This document shows positions 34,469-44,168 of a stretch of DNA of 64,000 nt, piece after piece; within the stretch, counting starts at the first letter, position 1; each line of letters opens with the position of its first letter. The notes under the pieces were generated by a model. That model was given only the letters and a program-made list of their open reading frames with translations. It ran no database searches and was not told where the DNA came from. Source of the stretch: Lachnospiraceae bacterium (GTDB lineage Bacteria; Bacillota; Clostridia; Lachnospirales; Lachnospiraceae); the NCBI GenBank assembly GCA_910575475.1, contig CAJTGD010000005.1, positions 1-64,000 of the forward strand, written 5' to 3'. A program made the translations under genes and the position numbers.

Positions 34469-35419
34469 ATGCAGTTTACGGAACAGGAATTAGGCGGAAA
34501 TGTAAGGAAGATCTGCGAAGACGAAACCTGCACGGTTTTTCAGGTAAAGGATGACAGCGGTGAAGGACTGATGACCGTTTATCAGGTATTCAAGGGCTGC
34601 TGCCTGATTTATAATGATTTTCATATGAAAGAATGCTATTCCGGATTTAAACGAAATGCCGAAATGCTCTGCATTGACCATTGCAGGGAGGGGCGGATCG
34701 AGTGGTGTGTGGACAGGAACCGGTACATTTATGTGGAATCCGGGGATATGCAGGTGAATTCCAGGGAACAGCACTCTTCCAAATTTCTTTTCCCACTGAA
34801 CCATTATCATGGACTGACGATAGGCTTTGACATTGTGGAGGCGGAAGATTCCCTGCTTCATGTGATGGAGGGATTTTCTGTTGATATAAAGAAGCTGAAG
34901 AGCAAGTTTTCTCCAGATGGACATACCTTTATTATGAGAGCCGGGGTGCAGATCAGCCATATCTTTTCGGAACTGTACGATCTGCCGGAACACGTAAGGC
35001 TGCCTTACTTCAAGATAAAGGTTCTGGAACTTTTGCTGTTCCTAGAGACTCTGGATGTGCCGGCAGGAGGAGAGGAACGGCCATATTTCTATAAAACACA
35101 GGTGGATAAAGTAAAGGATATTGCCGCCCTGTTGACAGAAAATCTGGAACATTGGTATACCCTTGAGGAGTTATCGGAGCAGTTTTCATTCCCGATGACT
35201 TCTTTAAAACAGTGCTTTAAGGGAGTTTATGGATGTTCTATAGCCGCATATATGAAGGAATACCGCATGAATGCCGCAGCCGTTATACTGAAAAATACGC
35301 AGGATTCCGTGATTTCTGTTGCAGAAAGGGTTGGCTACAGTAATCCGGGGAAATTTGCGTCTGCCTTCCGCGGCGTGCTTGGCGTTACGCCAACCGAATA
35401 CAGAAAATCTTTTGACTGA
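34469..35419 (+). CDS. AraC family transcriptional regulator
   Basis: A 316-aa regulator with a C-terminal AraC double helix-turn-helix (YTLEELSEQFSFPMTSLKQCF, then VISVAERVGYSNPGKFASAFRGVLGVTPTEYRKS) and an N-terminal ~220-residue sensor region. GAGAGGAGG nine bases before the ATG at 34469 favours this start over 34445. Placed between the ECF genes and an ABC pair, it probably controls these operons; AraC next to two ABC half-transporters recalls ybtA-ybtP-ybtQ of yersiniabactin clusters. The ligand is unknown. Confidence 0.87.
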   Translation: MQFTEQELGGNVRKICEDETCTVFQVKDDSGEGLMTVYQVFKGCCLIYNDFHMKECYSGFKRNAEMLCIDHCREGRIEWCVDRNRYIYVESGDMQVNSREQHSSKFLFPLNHYHGLTIGFDIVEAEDSLLHVMEGFSVDIKKLKSKFSPDGHTFIMRAGVQISHIFSELYDLPEHVRLPYFKIKVLELLLFLETLDVPAGGEERPYFYKTQVDKVKDIAALLTENLEHWYTLEELSEQFSFPMTSLKQCFKGVYGCSIAAYMKEYRMNAAAVILKNTQDSVISVAERVGYSNPGKFASAFRGVLGVTPTEYRKSFD

Positions 35420-35528
35420 TTGGATTATGTGGAACTGGCCGGAGCAGAAAAGCAGGCAGTTTGAGTGTAAAATGAATGTGTCCCATGGGAGTATGGGATA
35501 CATTTATTTTTTATCAGGAGGTCATGCT

Positions 35529-37322
35529 ATGGATCATAAAAAAGGAACCTTTCAAACGGTGTTTTCCTTTGCGGGACAATGCCGGTGGAAGATGATTTTC
35601 TCTGTGCTGTTTGCGGTATGCAGCGTTGCGGGAGGTCTTTTGCCCTATTTGGGTGTTTACCGTATCATTTTGATTTTCTTTGAGGAGAAGCCTGTAATGG
35701 CGGAGATCATGCCGTGGATAGGCTTAAGTGCGGCGGGGTATCTGGCAAAACAGATTTTCCATGCCCTTTCTACATCGTTTTCACACATTTCGGCCTATCA
35801 TATTCTGGAGAATATCCGCCTTGCCCTGTCGGAACGGATCATGCGGATGCCTCTTGGAAGCGCACTTGCAAAAACGGCGGGAGAGTGGAAGAGCATCATC
35901 ATGGATCGGGTGGAGACCATCGAACTGCCATTGGCGCATATGATCCCGGAAGGAATCTCAAATCTCCTTCTCCCGGTCTGCGTCTTTTGCTATCTGCTTG
36001 TGATAAATGTCAAGATAGCGCTTGCGGCATTGGCCTGTGTGCCAGTTGGGGCTTTGGTATACGGGATCATGATGAAAAATTACAGTTCCCAGTATGACAA
36101 ATATATGAAGGCATCAAACCATGTGAACAGTGTTATTATTGAATACACGGAAGGAATCCATGTGATCAAGGCATTTGGCCAGTCGACCGGTTCTTATCAG
36201 AAGTATGCAGATTCCGTGAAGAACTTTAAAAATTTTACCCTAGACTGGTTCCGTTCCACATGGGGGCTTATGAATCTGGGGGCTGCCATCCTGCCATCCA
36301 CACTGCTTGGCATCCTGCCGGTGAGCGTCCTTTTGTATCTGTCGGGAGAAATGGCTCCTGCGGAGATTACCCTGGCGATCATATTATCCTTAAGCATCAT
36401 CGGCCCGGTAAGCTGGTTTAACATTGCGGTCAATGATTTTAAGTCTATCCAGTATGCCATCCGTGATGTAAATGAAGTGCTGGATATTCCAGAGCTTCCC
36501 GATGCAAAGGGAGAGGTTTCCCTGAAAAGCTATGGGATATCTTTAGATGGGGTAAGTTTTGCTTATAATGGGCAGGATGGCAATGTCCTGCATGGGATCG
36601 ACTTAAAACTGCCGCAGGGAACCTTCACCGCACTGGTGGGGCCGTCGGGAGGCGGAAAGTCCACTGTGGCAAAGCTGATAGCAAGGTTTTGGGATGTGAC
36701 GGGAGGGAACATAACCATAGGGGGAACGGACATCCGAAATATCCCGTTGTCACAGCTTTCCCGTATCGTGAGCTTTGTGTCACAGGATAATTTCCTGTTT
36801 AATTGCTCCCTGCTTGAGAATATCCGTCTGGGAAAACCGGACGCTTCTGATGAGGAAGTGTTTTCGGCGGCAAGGGCGGCACGGTGCGAAGAATTTATCA
36901 GCAGACTGGACAAAGGATGGGATACTCTTGCCGGGGAAGCGGGAGGAAAACTTTCCGGAGGTGAACGGCAGCGGATTGCCATCGCCCGTGCTATTTTGAA
37001 AAACGCCCCAATCGTCATACTTGATGAGGCGACCGCATTTACCGATCCGGAAAATGAGGCACAGCTTCAGGCGTCCATTGCAAGACTGGCTAAGGGCAAG
37101 ACGCTTCTTGTGATTGCCCACAGGCTTTCCACCATAAAGAATGCGGACAATATTATCGTGCTGCGATGCGGCAGCGTGGAGGCGCATGGCAGGCAGGAAG
37201 AACTGCTTAAGAATTGCCCTCTGTATAAAGAGATGTGGGAAGCGCACATTGGTGCAAAGAGCTGGTCAGCGGGAAATAGTGATACAAACCAAATGGGAAA
37301 AGAGGGCGTTTACAATGTTTAA
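35529..37322 (+). CDS. ABC half-transporter, permease-ATPase fusion (pair 1, first subunit)
   Basis: A 597-aa type-IV ABC protein: six-helix membrane domain (residues about 20-310) and ATPase domain with GPSGGGKST, SFVSQDNFLF, KLSGGERQR, VILDEAT and IAHRLST, all intact. The ATG at 35529 follows AGGAGG. It resembles YbtP/Irp-type or SiaD-like half-transporters; direction of transport cannot be read from sequence. Its last eight bases overlap the start of the partner subunit, indicating a heterodimer. Paralogous pairs lie at 52182 and 56859. Confidence 0.9.
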   Translation: MDHKKGTFQTVFSFAGQCRWKMIFSVLFAVCSVAGGLLPYLGVYRIILIFFEEKPVMAEIMPWIGLSAAGYLAKQIFHALSTSFSHISAYHILENIRLALSERIMRMPLGSALAKTAGEWKSIIMDRVETIELPLAHMIPEGISNLLLPVCVFCYLLVINVKIALAALACVPVGALVYGIMMKNYSSQYDKYMKASNHVNSVIIEYTEGIHVIKAFGQSTGSYQKYADSVKNFKNFTLDWFRSTWGLMNLGAAILPSTLLGILPVSVLLYLSGEMAPAEITLAIILSLSIIGPVSWFNIAVNDFKSIQYAIRDVNEVLDIPELPDAKGEVSLKSYGISLDGVSFAYNGQDGNVLHGIDLKLPQGTFTALVGPSGGGKSTVAKLIARFWDVTGGNITIGGTDIRNIPLSQLSRIVSFVSQDNFLFNCSLLENIRLGKPDASDEEVFSAARAARCEEFISRLDKGWDTLAGEAGGKLSGGERQRIAIARAILKNAPIVILDEATAFTDPENEAQLQASIARLAKGKTLLVIAHRLSTIKNADNIIVLRCGSVEAHGRQEELLKNCPLYKEMWEAHIGAKSWSAGNSDTNQMGKEGVYNV

Positions 37323-39064
37323 GACTGTGAAGAGGATTATCAGTTGGACAGGAGAATATAAGAAAAGGCTCTACCTGGGATTTTTGTGGTCGTTTTTGCA
37401 GACCATGTTTACCGCACTGCCTATCATGGGAACGGCATATTTTCTGGATCTGATGATAAAGGACAGCCGGGGAGAACTGGAAATGAGGCCGGTCATGGCG
37501 TTTTATGCGTTGATTTTTATGGTGGTTTCCATTGCCGGGAGGTTTCTGTTTTCCTATCTGCGGGCTACCTATCAGGAGAGCATTGCCTATGAAAAGACGG
37601 CACAGGAGAGAATTGAGATTGGAAATATTTTAAAGCGGGTTTCCCTTGGCTTTTTTGACAAAAACAATACCGGGGAAATTGCCGGAGCGGTCACAACGGA
37701 TCTTTCCGTATACGAGATGTATGCAATGAAAATGACTGATGTGATTATCGGGGCGTATGTTCATGTGGCAGCCATGATATTATGTCTGTTGTTTTTTTGC
37801 TGGCAGGTGGCGCTGATTGCACTGGCAGGTGTCATGCTTTCCGCATTCTTCCTGCATCTGATGAGCCTGTCCAGCCATAAAAATTCTATCGTACATCAAA
37901 AGGCACAGAATACATTGATTACTTCGGTGATAGAATTTATCCGGGGCATTGCCGTGGTAAAGGCATACGGGCAGGAAGGCGTATCTGTACAGGGGATTAA
38001 GGATGCGTTTTGTGAACACCGCAGGATCAATATTAAAATAGAACTTGATTATGTGTGGTGCAATGGACTGCATCAGCTTTCCTGCAAACTGGCGTCAGTG
38101 GGGATTGTGCTGATGTCGGCGTACTTATGCATACATGAGGGAATGACGCTCCCGGTTTTCCTGATGATGGCAATTTTTTCTTTTACCTTATTTGCACGGG
38201 TGGAGCTGGTGCAGAACGGCGCCCATACCATGCAGCTCATTGCGGCTGCAATGGATAAGCTGGATACGATCAAGCAGGCGGAGTTTATTGATGCTGACGC
38301 AGGCGAAATCCATCCGGAACGATATGATATTGCCTTTGAGGGTGTGGGATTTGGCTATGACAGACGGAGTGTGCTTTCTGATGTTTCCTTTCAGATTCCG
38401 CAGGGAAGCACGGCTGCAATCGTGGGCCCGTCCGGCAGCGGAAAGACTACGATCTGCAGCCTGCTTGCAAGGTTCTATGATGTGGACACCGGGAAGATCA
38501 CGGTGGGCGGACACGATGTGCGTGAGTTTACCTGCGACAGCCTGCTGTCCAATATTTCCATGGTATTTCAAAATGTCTATTTATTCCGCGATACCATAAG
38601 AAACAATATATGTTTCGGAAAGCCGGACGCAGCAGAGGAGGAAATGCTGGAAGCAGCCAGGAAGGCACGGTGCCATGAGTTCATCATAGCGCTCCCGGAT
38701 GGTTACGATACTGTCATCGGGGAAGGAGGGGGGTACGCTTTCCGGCGGAGAAAAGCAGCGTATTTCCATTGCCCGCGCTATTTTGAAAAATGCCCCGATT
38801 GTCATACTTGATGAAGCGACAGCAAGCATTGATCCGGAAAACGAGCATCTGATCCAGGCGGCGATTTCCGAGCTGGCAAAAGGGAAAACTTTGATCACGA
38901 TTGCCCACAGGCTTGCAACAATCGAAAATACCGGCCAGATTCTGGTGGTGGATGAGGGGAGGATTGTCCAGAAAGGCACGCATGAAGAACTGATTCATCA
39001 GAAAGGAAAATATCTTGATTTTGTAAGAGTCAGGGAGCAGGCAGAGGGCTGGCAGATACAATAA
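37315..39064 (+). pseudogene. ABC half-transporter (pair 1, second subunit), frameshifted in a G6 tract
   Basis: Partner of the preceding half-transporter. The frame from ATG 37315 gives the membrane domain, Walker A GPSGSGKTT and MVFQNVYLFRDTI, but shifts at a run of six G (38728-38733) and ends at 38811. The remaining LSGGEKQR signature, VILDEAT and IAHRLAT continue one base out of frame to 39064. Removing one G restores a ~583-aa protein. As written, the ATPase lacks its signature and Walker B. Real mutation, slippage-based switching or sequencing error are all possible. Confidence 0.85.
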
Positions 39065-39093
39065 TCTGCAGGAATATAAATAGCTTATACGGC

Positions 39094-39122
39094 AGCAGCC
39101 TGGGAAACCGGGCTGCTTTTTC
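39094..39122 (+). terminator. terminator after ABC pair 1
   Basis: A hairpin AGCAGCC-tGG-GAAA-CC-GGGCTGCT is followed by TTTTT, about 30 bases after the end of the broken ABC gene. Confidence 0.75.
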
Positions 39123-39331
39123 CGTCCTGCGGAGGTTCGCGGCAGCATATGATATTTAATAAAACGACATGAAAGAACAGCGAATAGTGACAAGCCTGCG
39201 GCTCATAAGATGCCGTAAGGCGGTTTTTTTATTTTACCCTCAAGTTTTCACTTCTGCCGTGGCAATAAAATGGGAGGCTTTCTTAAATAAGCAGGGGTAA
39301 AATACATAAGCCTCCGCAGGAGGTGGTTCTC

Positions 39332-39730
39332 ATGACGGAAGAACAGAAAAATGTGGTCATAAAGCGCCGTAACAGCGGTTTTGGATATGCGAGCATAGCA
39401 AAGGATGCCGTGGTGGCGTTCTGCAGGCGGAACGGTCTGACCGGGAACATGGCGGGGAAGGCGCCGGAGGGGACCGGCAGCCGCTGTAAGGAGTGCGGGG
39501 CGGCGCTGGTGCAGGCCGAGGGGATGAAGACGAGGGTGTTCTGCTCTGCGCAGTGCCGGAAGAAATGGTGGAAGGAACACCCGGAGATGCCGAACAAAAA
39601 AGCGGTCTATACCCATATCTGCGCCGGGTGCGGCAGGGAGTTTACAGCCTACGGCAATTCCAGAAGGAAATACTGCTCCCACGCCTGCTATATCAAGGAC
39701 CGGTTTGGAGGTGGCGGTGCAGATGACTGA
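39332..39730 (+). CDS. zinc-finger protein of an integrative element
   Basis: A 132-aa protein with an N-terminal helical segment (TEEQKNVVIKRRNSGFGYASIAKDAVV), then two CxxC zinc ribbons: CKECGAAL...FCSAQCRKKWW and CAGCGREFTAYGNSRRKYCSHAC. Such proteins commonly precede serine recombinase genes in clostridial integrative elements and resemble sigma-like DNA-binding proteins; the function is not established. The ATG at 39332 follows AGGAGG by eight bases, and upstream complementary segments (GGAGGCTT and AAGCCTCC) could fold near the ribosome site. It overlaps the next small gene. Confidence 0.7.
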   Translation: MTEEQKNVVIKRRNSGFGYASIAKDAVVAFCRRNGLTGNMAGKAPEGTGSRCKECGAALVQAEGMKTRVFCSAQCRKKWWKEHPEMPNKKAVYTHICAGCGREFTAYGNSRRKYCSHACYIKDRFGGGGADD

Positions 39731-39899
39731 GGAGCAGTTCCGGGCGGAAAAGCTGTATTATATCTCGCTCTCCATCGCTAAATCCATGCTGGAAAAGGGC
39801 GTCATTGATGAAGAGGTATTAGCCATAATTGATACAAAACTGCTGGAAAAATACCGCCCGATTTCGGGTACATTACTGGCTGGAAGACCGTTGACTTAA
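39723..39899 (+). CDS. SHOCT-like small protein of an integrative element
   Basis: A 58-aa protein, MTEEQFRAEKLYYISLSIAK then MLEKGVIDEEVLAIIDTKLLEKYRP, resembling short SHOCT-type oligomerisation proteins found just before serine recombinases in mobile elements. It overlaps the stop of the zinc-finger gene by eight bases and is preceded by GGAGG. Function unknown; it marks the recombination module. Confidence 0.65.
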   Translation: MTEEQFRAEKLYYISLSIAKSMLEKGVIDEEVLAIIDTKLLEKYRPISGTLLAGRPLT

Positions 39900-39941
39900 T
39901 GCGGTTTTAGAGTGATGTATAGTAGCGGAAGGAGTGATCTT

Positions 39942-40223
39942 ATGGCGAAGATAAGCAGGATAGAGCCGGAAATCCCGGCTCTGAAGAAGCGGGCGAAAGT
40001 CGCAGCCTACGCCCGCGTGTCCATGGAAACGGACCGCCTCGCCCATTCCCTTTCCGCACAGGTGAGTTACTATAACGGGCTGATACAGTCGAACCCTGAG
40101 TGGGAATATGCCGGGGTGTATGCGGATTTTGGGATCAGCGGGATCGGGACGGCGGCGCGCAGCGAGTTCCTCCGCCTTATCGCGGACTGCGAGGCGGGGA
40201 AGGTGGAAATAAAACTCGCTTAA
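39942..40223 (+). pseudogene. serine recombinase, N-terminal fragment
   Basis: Only 93 codons of a large serine recombinase remain: VAAYARVSMETDRLAHSLSAQV contains the catalytic serine (ARVS), followed by YYNGLIQSNPEWEYAGVYADFGISGIGT and EFLRLIADCEAGKVEI. The frame then stops; the rest of the catalytic domain and the DNA-binding region (normally about 400 further residues) are absent. A good ribosome site (GGAAGGAG) precedes it. A C-terminal fragment of the same family lies at 50718-51176. Confidence 0.85.
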
Positions 40224-40269
40224 TTGATACAAAGGGCAAAAACAGAATATTGGGGAAACCGCAGAAATA

Positions 40270-40309
40270 AAGGCATTTGGCGATATTGGATACCGTCAGA
40301 TGCCTTTTT
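40270..40309 (+). terminator. terminator after the recombinase fragment
   Basis: An imperfect hairpin with outer stem AAGGCAT / ATGCCTT is followed by TTTTTA. It lies between the recombinase fragment and the convergent TetR gene. Confidence 0.6.
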
Positions 40310-40430
40310 ATTGTTCATGAGTGTTGTGGCATAGGCAGGAGAATTGTTTGTGCATGAACCCTCCCCACAGAAATTTGAATCCTCTGTTTCTAAAAATTTG
40401 AACCCCCCAAAGGCAAAATCAAAATGTTTA

Positions 40431-41015
40431 TCAGATTGGGGCATTGTATTCCACGAAGCCGTTTACACCGGTACATAGAAGCTGGTTTGATATTTTTATC
40501 ATTTCTTCCAGGGGGATTTTTTTCCCATCCGCTACCCACTGGCTATACATTTCCACAGTAGAGGTCTGTATGAAATGCAGCAGGATATTTTGTTTTGGCG
40601 GCTCCAGAAGTTGGAGCCATGCGGAGTTTTTCCAGGTGGAATTCATCACATTGCTGATCATCCTGCTCCGGATATACCCATAATTTCCGCTGCAGGTGAT
40701 TTTTTCGTAGACAGACCCTTTTTCTGCGGAATAGAGAAAAAATTCACGGTTGATCTTATCCAGGTCTTCCGGTATCCGGTAGTTTTTGATCCGTTCCAGA
40801 TATTCTTCTATCATTACCCCCTGCAGCTCGGCGAGCAGGTCGTCAAGGACGGAATAATACCGGTAAAAAGTTTTTTTATTGATCCGCGCCCTTTCGCAGA
40901 GTTCTTTGACCGTAATCTTTTCATAATCCATTTCACAGATCATATCTTCAAACGTTTTCTGTATGGCGTCTATTGTTTTCTGTACCCTCAAATCTTCTGT
41001 GCCGTTGATCAGCAT
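40431..41015 (-). CDS. TetR/AcrR family transcriptional regulator
   Basis: A 194-aa TetR-type repressor: the N-terminal helix-turn-helix is ITVKELCERARINKKTFYRYYSVLDDLL (about residues 33-60), followed by a helical ligand domain. The start at 41015 has AAGGAGG eight bases upstream. It is divergent from the MATE efflux gene, and a perfect dyad GCAACT-TG-AGTTGC lies in the intergenic region, so it most likely represses the MATE gene and perhaps the redox cassette behind it. Confidence 0.87.
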   Translation of the reverse strand: MLINGTEDLRVQKTIDAIQKTFEDMICEMDYEKITVKELCERARINKKTFYRYYSVLDDLLAELQGVMIEEYLERIKNYRIPEDLDKINREFFLYSAEKGSVYEKITCSGNYGYIRSRMISNVMNSTWKNSAWLQLLEPPKQNILLHFIQTSTVEMYSQWVADGKKIPLEEMIKISNQLLCTGVNGFVEYNAPI

Positions 41016-41093
41016 TTTCATTACCTCCTTGGGATTTGTGCAACCTTTTTGCGGGAAGTGTGGCATAACTCACTTTATCAGAAAAAGCGTCCA

Positions 41094-41153
41094 TTGTTTT
41101 TGCTTCCCGATACGGATATAATAAACTGTACAGAGATAAGCAACTTGAGTTGC
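41094..41153 (+). promoter_or_regulatory. MATE promoter and TetR operator
   Basis: TTGTTT (41094-41099) and a consensus TATAAT (41117-41122) are 17 bases apart. The 14-base dyad GCAACTTGAGTTGC (41140-41153) falls just downstream of the -10, where a bound repressor would block initiation. Confidence 0.6.
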
Positions 41154-41202
41154 ATAATATAAGAATATCACAGATAAATAAAAAAGTCAAGGAGGTCTAT
41201 AT

Positions 41203-42597
41203 ATGGCAGAAAAAACAGTAACCGCGGAATTAAGCAGAAATGTCGGAGATGAAACCGCAGCGGAAAATGAGATGGGGACGCTTCCCATAGGAAAACTTTT
41301 AAGGAAGATGTCCCTGCCGCTGATCATCTCCATGCTTGTGCAGGTTTTGTATGGGCTTGTGGACAGTATGTATGTGGCAAGGCTTGGCGATTCTGCATTA
41401 ACGGCAATCTCCCTTTGTATGCCCGTCCAGTATCTGGCTGTCGGCATTGGGATTGGGCTTGGCGTGGGCGTTAATTCCGTATTGTCAAAAAAACTTGGAG
41501 AAGGGGATAAACAGGGGGTAAACCGTGCGGCGGGAAACGGTATGCTGCTGATATGGCTTGTATCCACTGCCTTTGTATTTATAGGACTGTTTGCCATGGA
41601 GCCGTTTTACCGTATGCAGACGGATATTGAAGAAGTGCTGGAGATGAGTATTTCCTACAGCGAGATCATCAGTGTGCTGGCCTTTGCAGCCCTGCACCAG
41701 GTCATGATGGAGAGGCTTTTGTCGGCGACTGGAAAGGCGAATCTCACCATGGTTTCCATGCTGGCGGGGGCGGTGGTAAATATTGTGCTTGACCCTGTCA
41801 TGATCTTTGGATGGTTTGGGCTTCCTGCCATGGGAATCGCAGGAGCGGCATATGCTACTGTGATCGCGCAGGCCGTAGCGGCGGCGGTGGGTTTCTGGAT
41901 GAATTTACATTTCAACAAAGAAGTCCGTTTCGAGAGAAAAGGATTCCTGCCGGATGGAAGCATGATTGCGGAGATCATAAAAGTCGGGGTTCCCGTGGCG
42001 CTGTCACAGTGCCTTATATCCGTCCTTGCATTTGGCATGAATAATATCCTTCTGTCATTGTCCGCGGTAGCCCCTGGAATTTATGTGATCTATATCCGGC
42101 TCCAGAGTTTTGTCATTATGCCGGCCGGCGGGATGAGTACGGCAGGCATATCCATCATCGCCTATAATTTCGGGGCGGGGAACAAAGAACGGATTATGGA
42201 AACCCTGAAAAAGAGTATCCTGGTAAACCTTGTCATTGCATTTTTCGGAACCCTTGTCTTTCTGGCAGTGCCGCAGCTTCTGCTTGCCATGTTTGATGCA
42301 TCGGAGGCGGTTCTTGAAATAGGGATTCCTGCGCTCAGGATCATTGCGGCATCGCTCCTTCTCACAACGACAACGCAGATACTTACCGGTTTCCTGCAGG
42401 CGTTGGGGCGTGGGACGGACAGCTTTCTCATTGCGGTGTCACAGGCGATATTCCTGCTGCTTTCCGCATGGCTGTTATCTTTATCGGGCAGTGCGGTCTT
42501 AGTGTGGCTGGCGTTCCCAATCATGGAAATCCTCCGATTTTTAATCGGAGTGTTCATGGTCAGGAAAACATACAAAAAGCAGATTGCAGTAATTTAG
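41203..42597 (+). CDS. MATE family efflux transporter
   Basis: A 464-aa multidrug/toxin extrusion protein with about 12 hydrophobic helices arranged as two repeats (for example LPLIISMLVQVLYGLVDSMYVARLGDSALTAISL near residue 35, and the second half from about 245). The cytosolic N-terminal tail is acidic. Such proteins export cationic or planar compounds with Na+ or H+. It starts after AAGGAGG. Divergent from the TetR gene and followed by the SnoaL/aldo-keto reductase genes, it seems to be the first gene of a detoxification-type operon. Confidence 0.92.
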   Translation: MAEKTVTAELSRNVGDETAAENEMGTLPIGKLLRKMSLPLIISMLVQVLYGLVDSMYVARLGDSALTAISLCMPVQYLAVGIGIGLGVGVNSVLSKKLGEGDKQGVNRAAGNGMLLIWLVSTAFVFIGLFAMEPFYRMQTDIEEVLEMSISYSEIISVLAFAALHQVMMERLLSATGKANLTMVSMLAGAVVNIVLDPVMIFGWFGLPAMGIAGAAYATVIAQAVAAAVGFWMNLHFNKEVRFERKGFLPDGSMIAEIIKVGVPVALSQCLISVLAFGMNNILLSLSAVAPGIYVIYIRLQSFVIMPAGGMSTAGISIIAYNFGAGNKERIMETLKKSILVNLVIAFFGTLVFLAVPQLLLAMFDASEAVLEIGIPALRIIAASLLLTTTTQILTGFLQALGRGTDSFLIAVSQAIFLLLSAWLLSLSGSAVLVWLAFPIMEILRFLIGVFMVRKTYKKQIAVI

Positions 42598-42627
42598 TTG
42601 ATTCAAAAAAATTTTTAGGAGGATTTC

Positions 42628-43086
42628 ATGATGAAAAATGAAGTGTTGATTGCAAAAATGGAACTGAGGGAACTGGTGGATACTTTCTCCAATCTGGCGG
42701 ACATAAAGGATGCAAAAAGCCAGGGGGAATTGTTCCTGCCGGACGGCGTGCTGGAATTCCAAATAGGGACAGACGGTGAAGTCCAGAAAATTGAAGGCAG
42801 GGAGGCCCTTGTGCAGGCATTTGCGGCCACAATAAATCCCTGCAAGGCTGTCTACCACATCAGCGGACAGCAGACGGTTACAGTAAATGAGGATATGACA
42901 GAAGCACAGGGAACGGCATACTGCCAGGCCGTCCTTGTAAATGAGGAGAACGGAAAAGATGTCATTACGACAAACCATGTACGTTATACAGATGCATACG
43001 TGAAAGCGGATGGAAAGTGGTATATCAAACGCAGAAGGACAACATTCCTTATTACTGATAAACGTGTGATGAATGAAAAAATTTAA
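42628..43086 (+). CDS. SnoaL-like (NTF2-fold) domain protein
   Basis: A 152-aa protein with the NTF2/SnoaL-like fold: an N-terminal helix (ELRELVDTFSNLADIKDAKSQGELF), LFLPDGVLEFQIG, YHISGQQTVTVNEDMTEAQGTAYCQAVLV and KADGKWYIKRRRTTFL. Such domains act as small isomerases, cyclases or ligand-binding proteins. It follows the MATE gene by 30 bases with an AGGAGG ribosome site. The substrate cannot be predicted. Confidence 0.78.
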   Translation: MMKNEVLIAKMELRELVDTFSNLADIKDAKSQGELFLPDGVLEFQIGTDGEVQKIEGREALVQAFAATINPCKAVYHISGQQTVTVNEDMTEAQGTAYCQAVLVNEENGKDVITTNHVRYTDAYVKADGKWYIKRRRTTFLITDKRVMNEKI

Positions 43087-43099
43087 GGAGGTATTTGGG

Positions 43100-44155
43100 A
43101 TGATGAAAAAAATCAGTATTTTCTTCCTGACACTTATTCTTATGTTCAGTATGGCCGGATGCGGTGCGGAAAGTGATCCACAGACATCAGGACCGGCCGA
43201 CCGTGTGGAATCGGAAACAGATACAGAACCAACAGATACCACAGGGGCGGATGAAACAGAACTTACTTATGATGCAGACATGAAGGATGTAACAAATGAT
43301 AAGGAACCGGCAGGTGAAGCTGGGGTATTTGACCTTGAGCAGGGTACAGTCCTTTTGAACAACGGATATGAAATGCCGATCCTTGGTATTGGCTGTTTCA
43401 GGCTTTCACAGGAAGAAGCGGAAAACTCTGTCTATTGGGCGCTCCGTGACGGATACCGCCTGATCGACACGGCTCGGATCTATGGGAATGAAGCCGGTGT
43501 TGGGCGTGGGATACAAAAGGCGATTGATGAGGGCTTTGTAACCAGGGAAGAAATCTTTGTGACGACCAAGATGTGGACAGATGATTACGATGACGGGGCA
43601 GCGGCAGTTGATGCATCCCTTGACAGGCTTGGACTTGATTATATCGACCTTATGATCCTCCACCACTCACAGCCGGAAAACGATGTGGAGGTATACCAGG
43701 CAATGGAGCAGGCTGTTGCAGATGGAAAACTGAGATCCATCGGGCTGTCCAATTACTATGAGCCGGAGGACTTTGACCGTCTGGTGAATGTGACGACAAT
43801 CGTCCCGGCACTGATTCAGAACGAAACGCATCCATACCATCAGAGTATGGAGATGAAGGAGCATATTGCCCAGTACGGGACGGTCATGGAATCCTGGTTC
43901 CCATTGGGCGGAAGAGGAAATACGCAGACACTTTTTAATGATAATACCATCGGCAGCATAGCCGAAGCGCACGGCAAGACTTCTGCACAGGTGATCCTGC
44001 GCTGGCATCTGCAGGCGGGTAATATCGCAATTCCCGGCTCAAGCAATGAGGCGCATATCCAGGAAAACTTTGAGATTTTTGATTTTGAATTGTCGGAGGA
44101 AGAAATGCAGAGGATGACGGATATTGACAAGGACCAGAGATTTGCGGGTTATTGA
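43100..44155 (+). CDS. aldo/keto reductase with lipoprotein signal
   Basis: A 351-aa protein beginning with a lipoprotein signal (MMKKISIFFLTLILMFSMAGC; lipobox MAGC) and an acidic linker to about residue 75, then a complete aldo/keto reductase: LGIGCFRL, LIDTARIYGNE with the catalytic Asp and Tyr, FVTTKMW with the Lys, and DLMILHHS with the His. The catalytic set is intact. AKRs normally use cytoplasmic NADPH, so a predicted extracytoplasmic member is odd. The ATG follows AAGGAGG by eight bases. Confidence 0.82.
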   Translation: MMKKISIFFLTLILMFSMAGCGAESDPQTSGPADRVESETDTEPTDTTGADETELTYDADMKDVTNDKEPAGEAGVFDLEQGTVLLNNGYEMPILGIGCFRLSQEEAENSVYWALRDGYRLIDTARIYGNEAGVGRGIQKAIDEGFVTREEIFVTTKMWTDDYDDGAAAVDASLDRLGLDYIDLMILHHSQPENDVEVYQAMEQAVADGKLRSIGLSNYYEPEDFDRLVNVTTIVPALIQNETHPYHQSMEMKEHIAQYGTVMESWFPLGGRGNTQTLFNDNTIGSIAEAHGKTSAQVILRWHLQAGNIAIPGSSNEAHIQENFEIFDFELSEEEMQRMTDIDKDQRFAGY

Positions 44156-44168
44156 TAGAGGGGGCGGC

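Noticed and set aside
37141..37314. Longer N-terminus for the second subunit of ABC pair 1
   Set aside because: The extra 58 codons lie in the coding end of the first subunit in another frame; ATG 37315 gives the normal family start.
39272..39323. A riboswitch-like leader before the zinc-finger gene (GGAGGCTT / AAGCCTCC / AGGAGG)
   Set aside because: The complementary blocks may affect translation, but no known riboswitch class is recognisable and the pairing is short.
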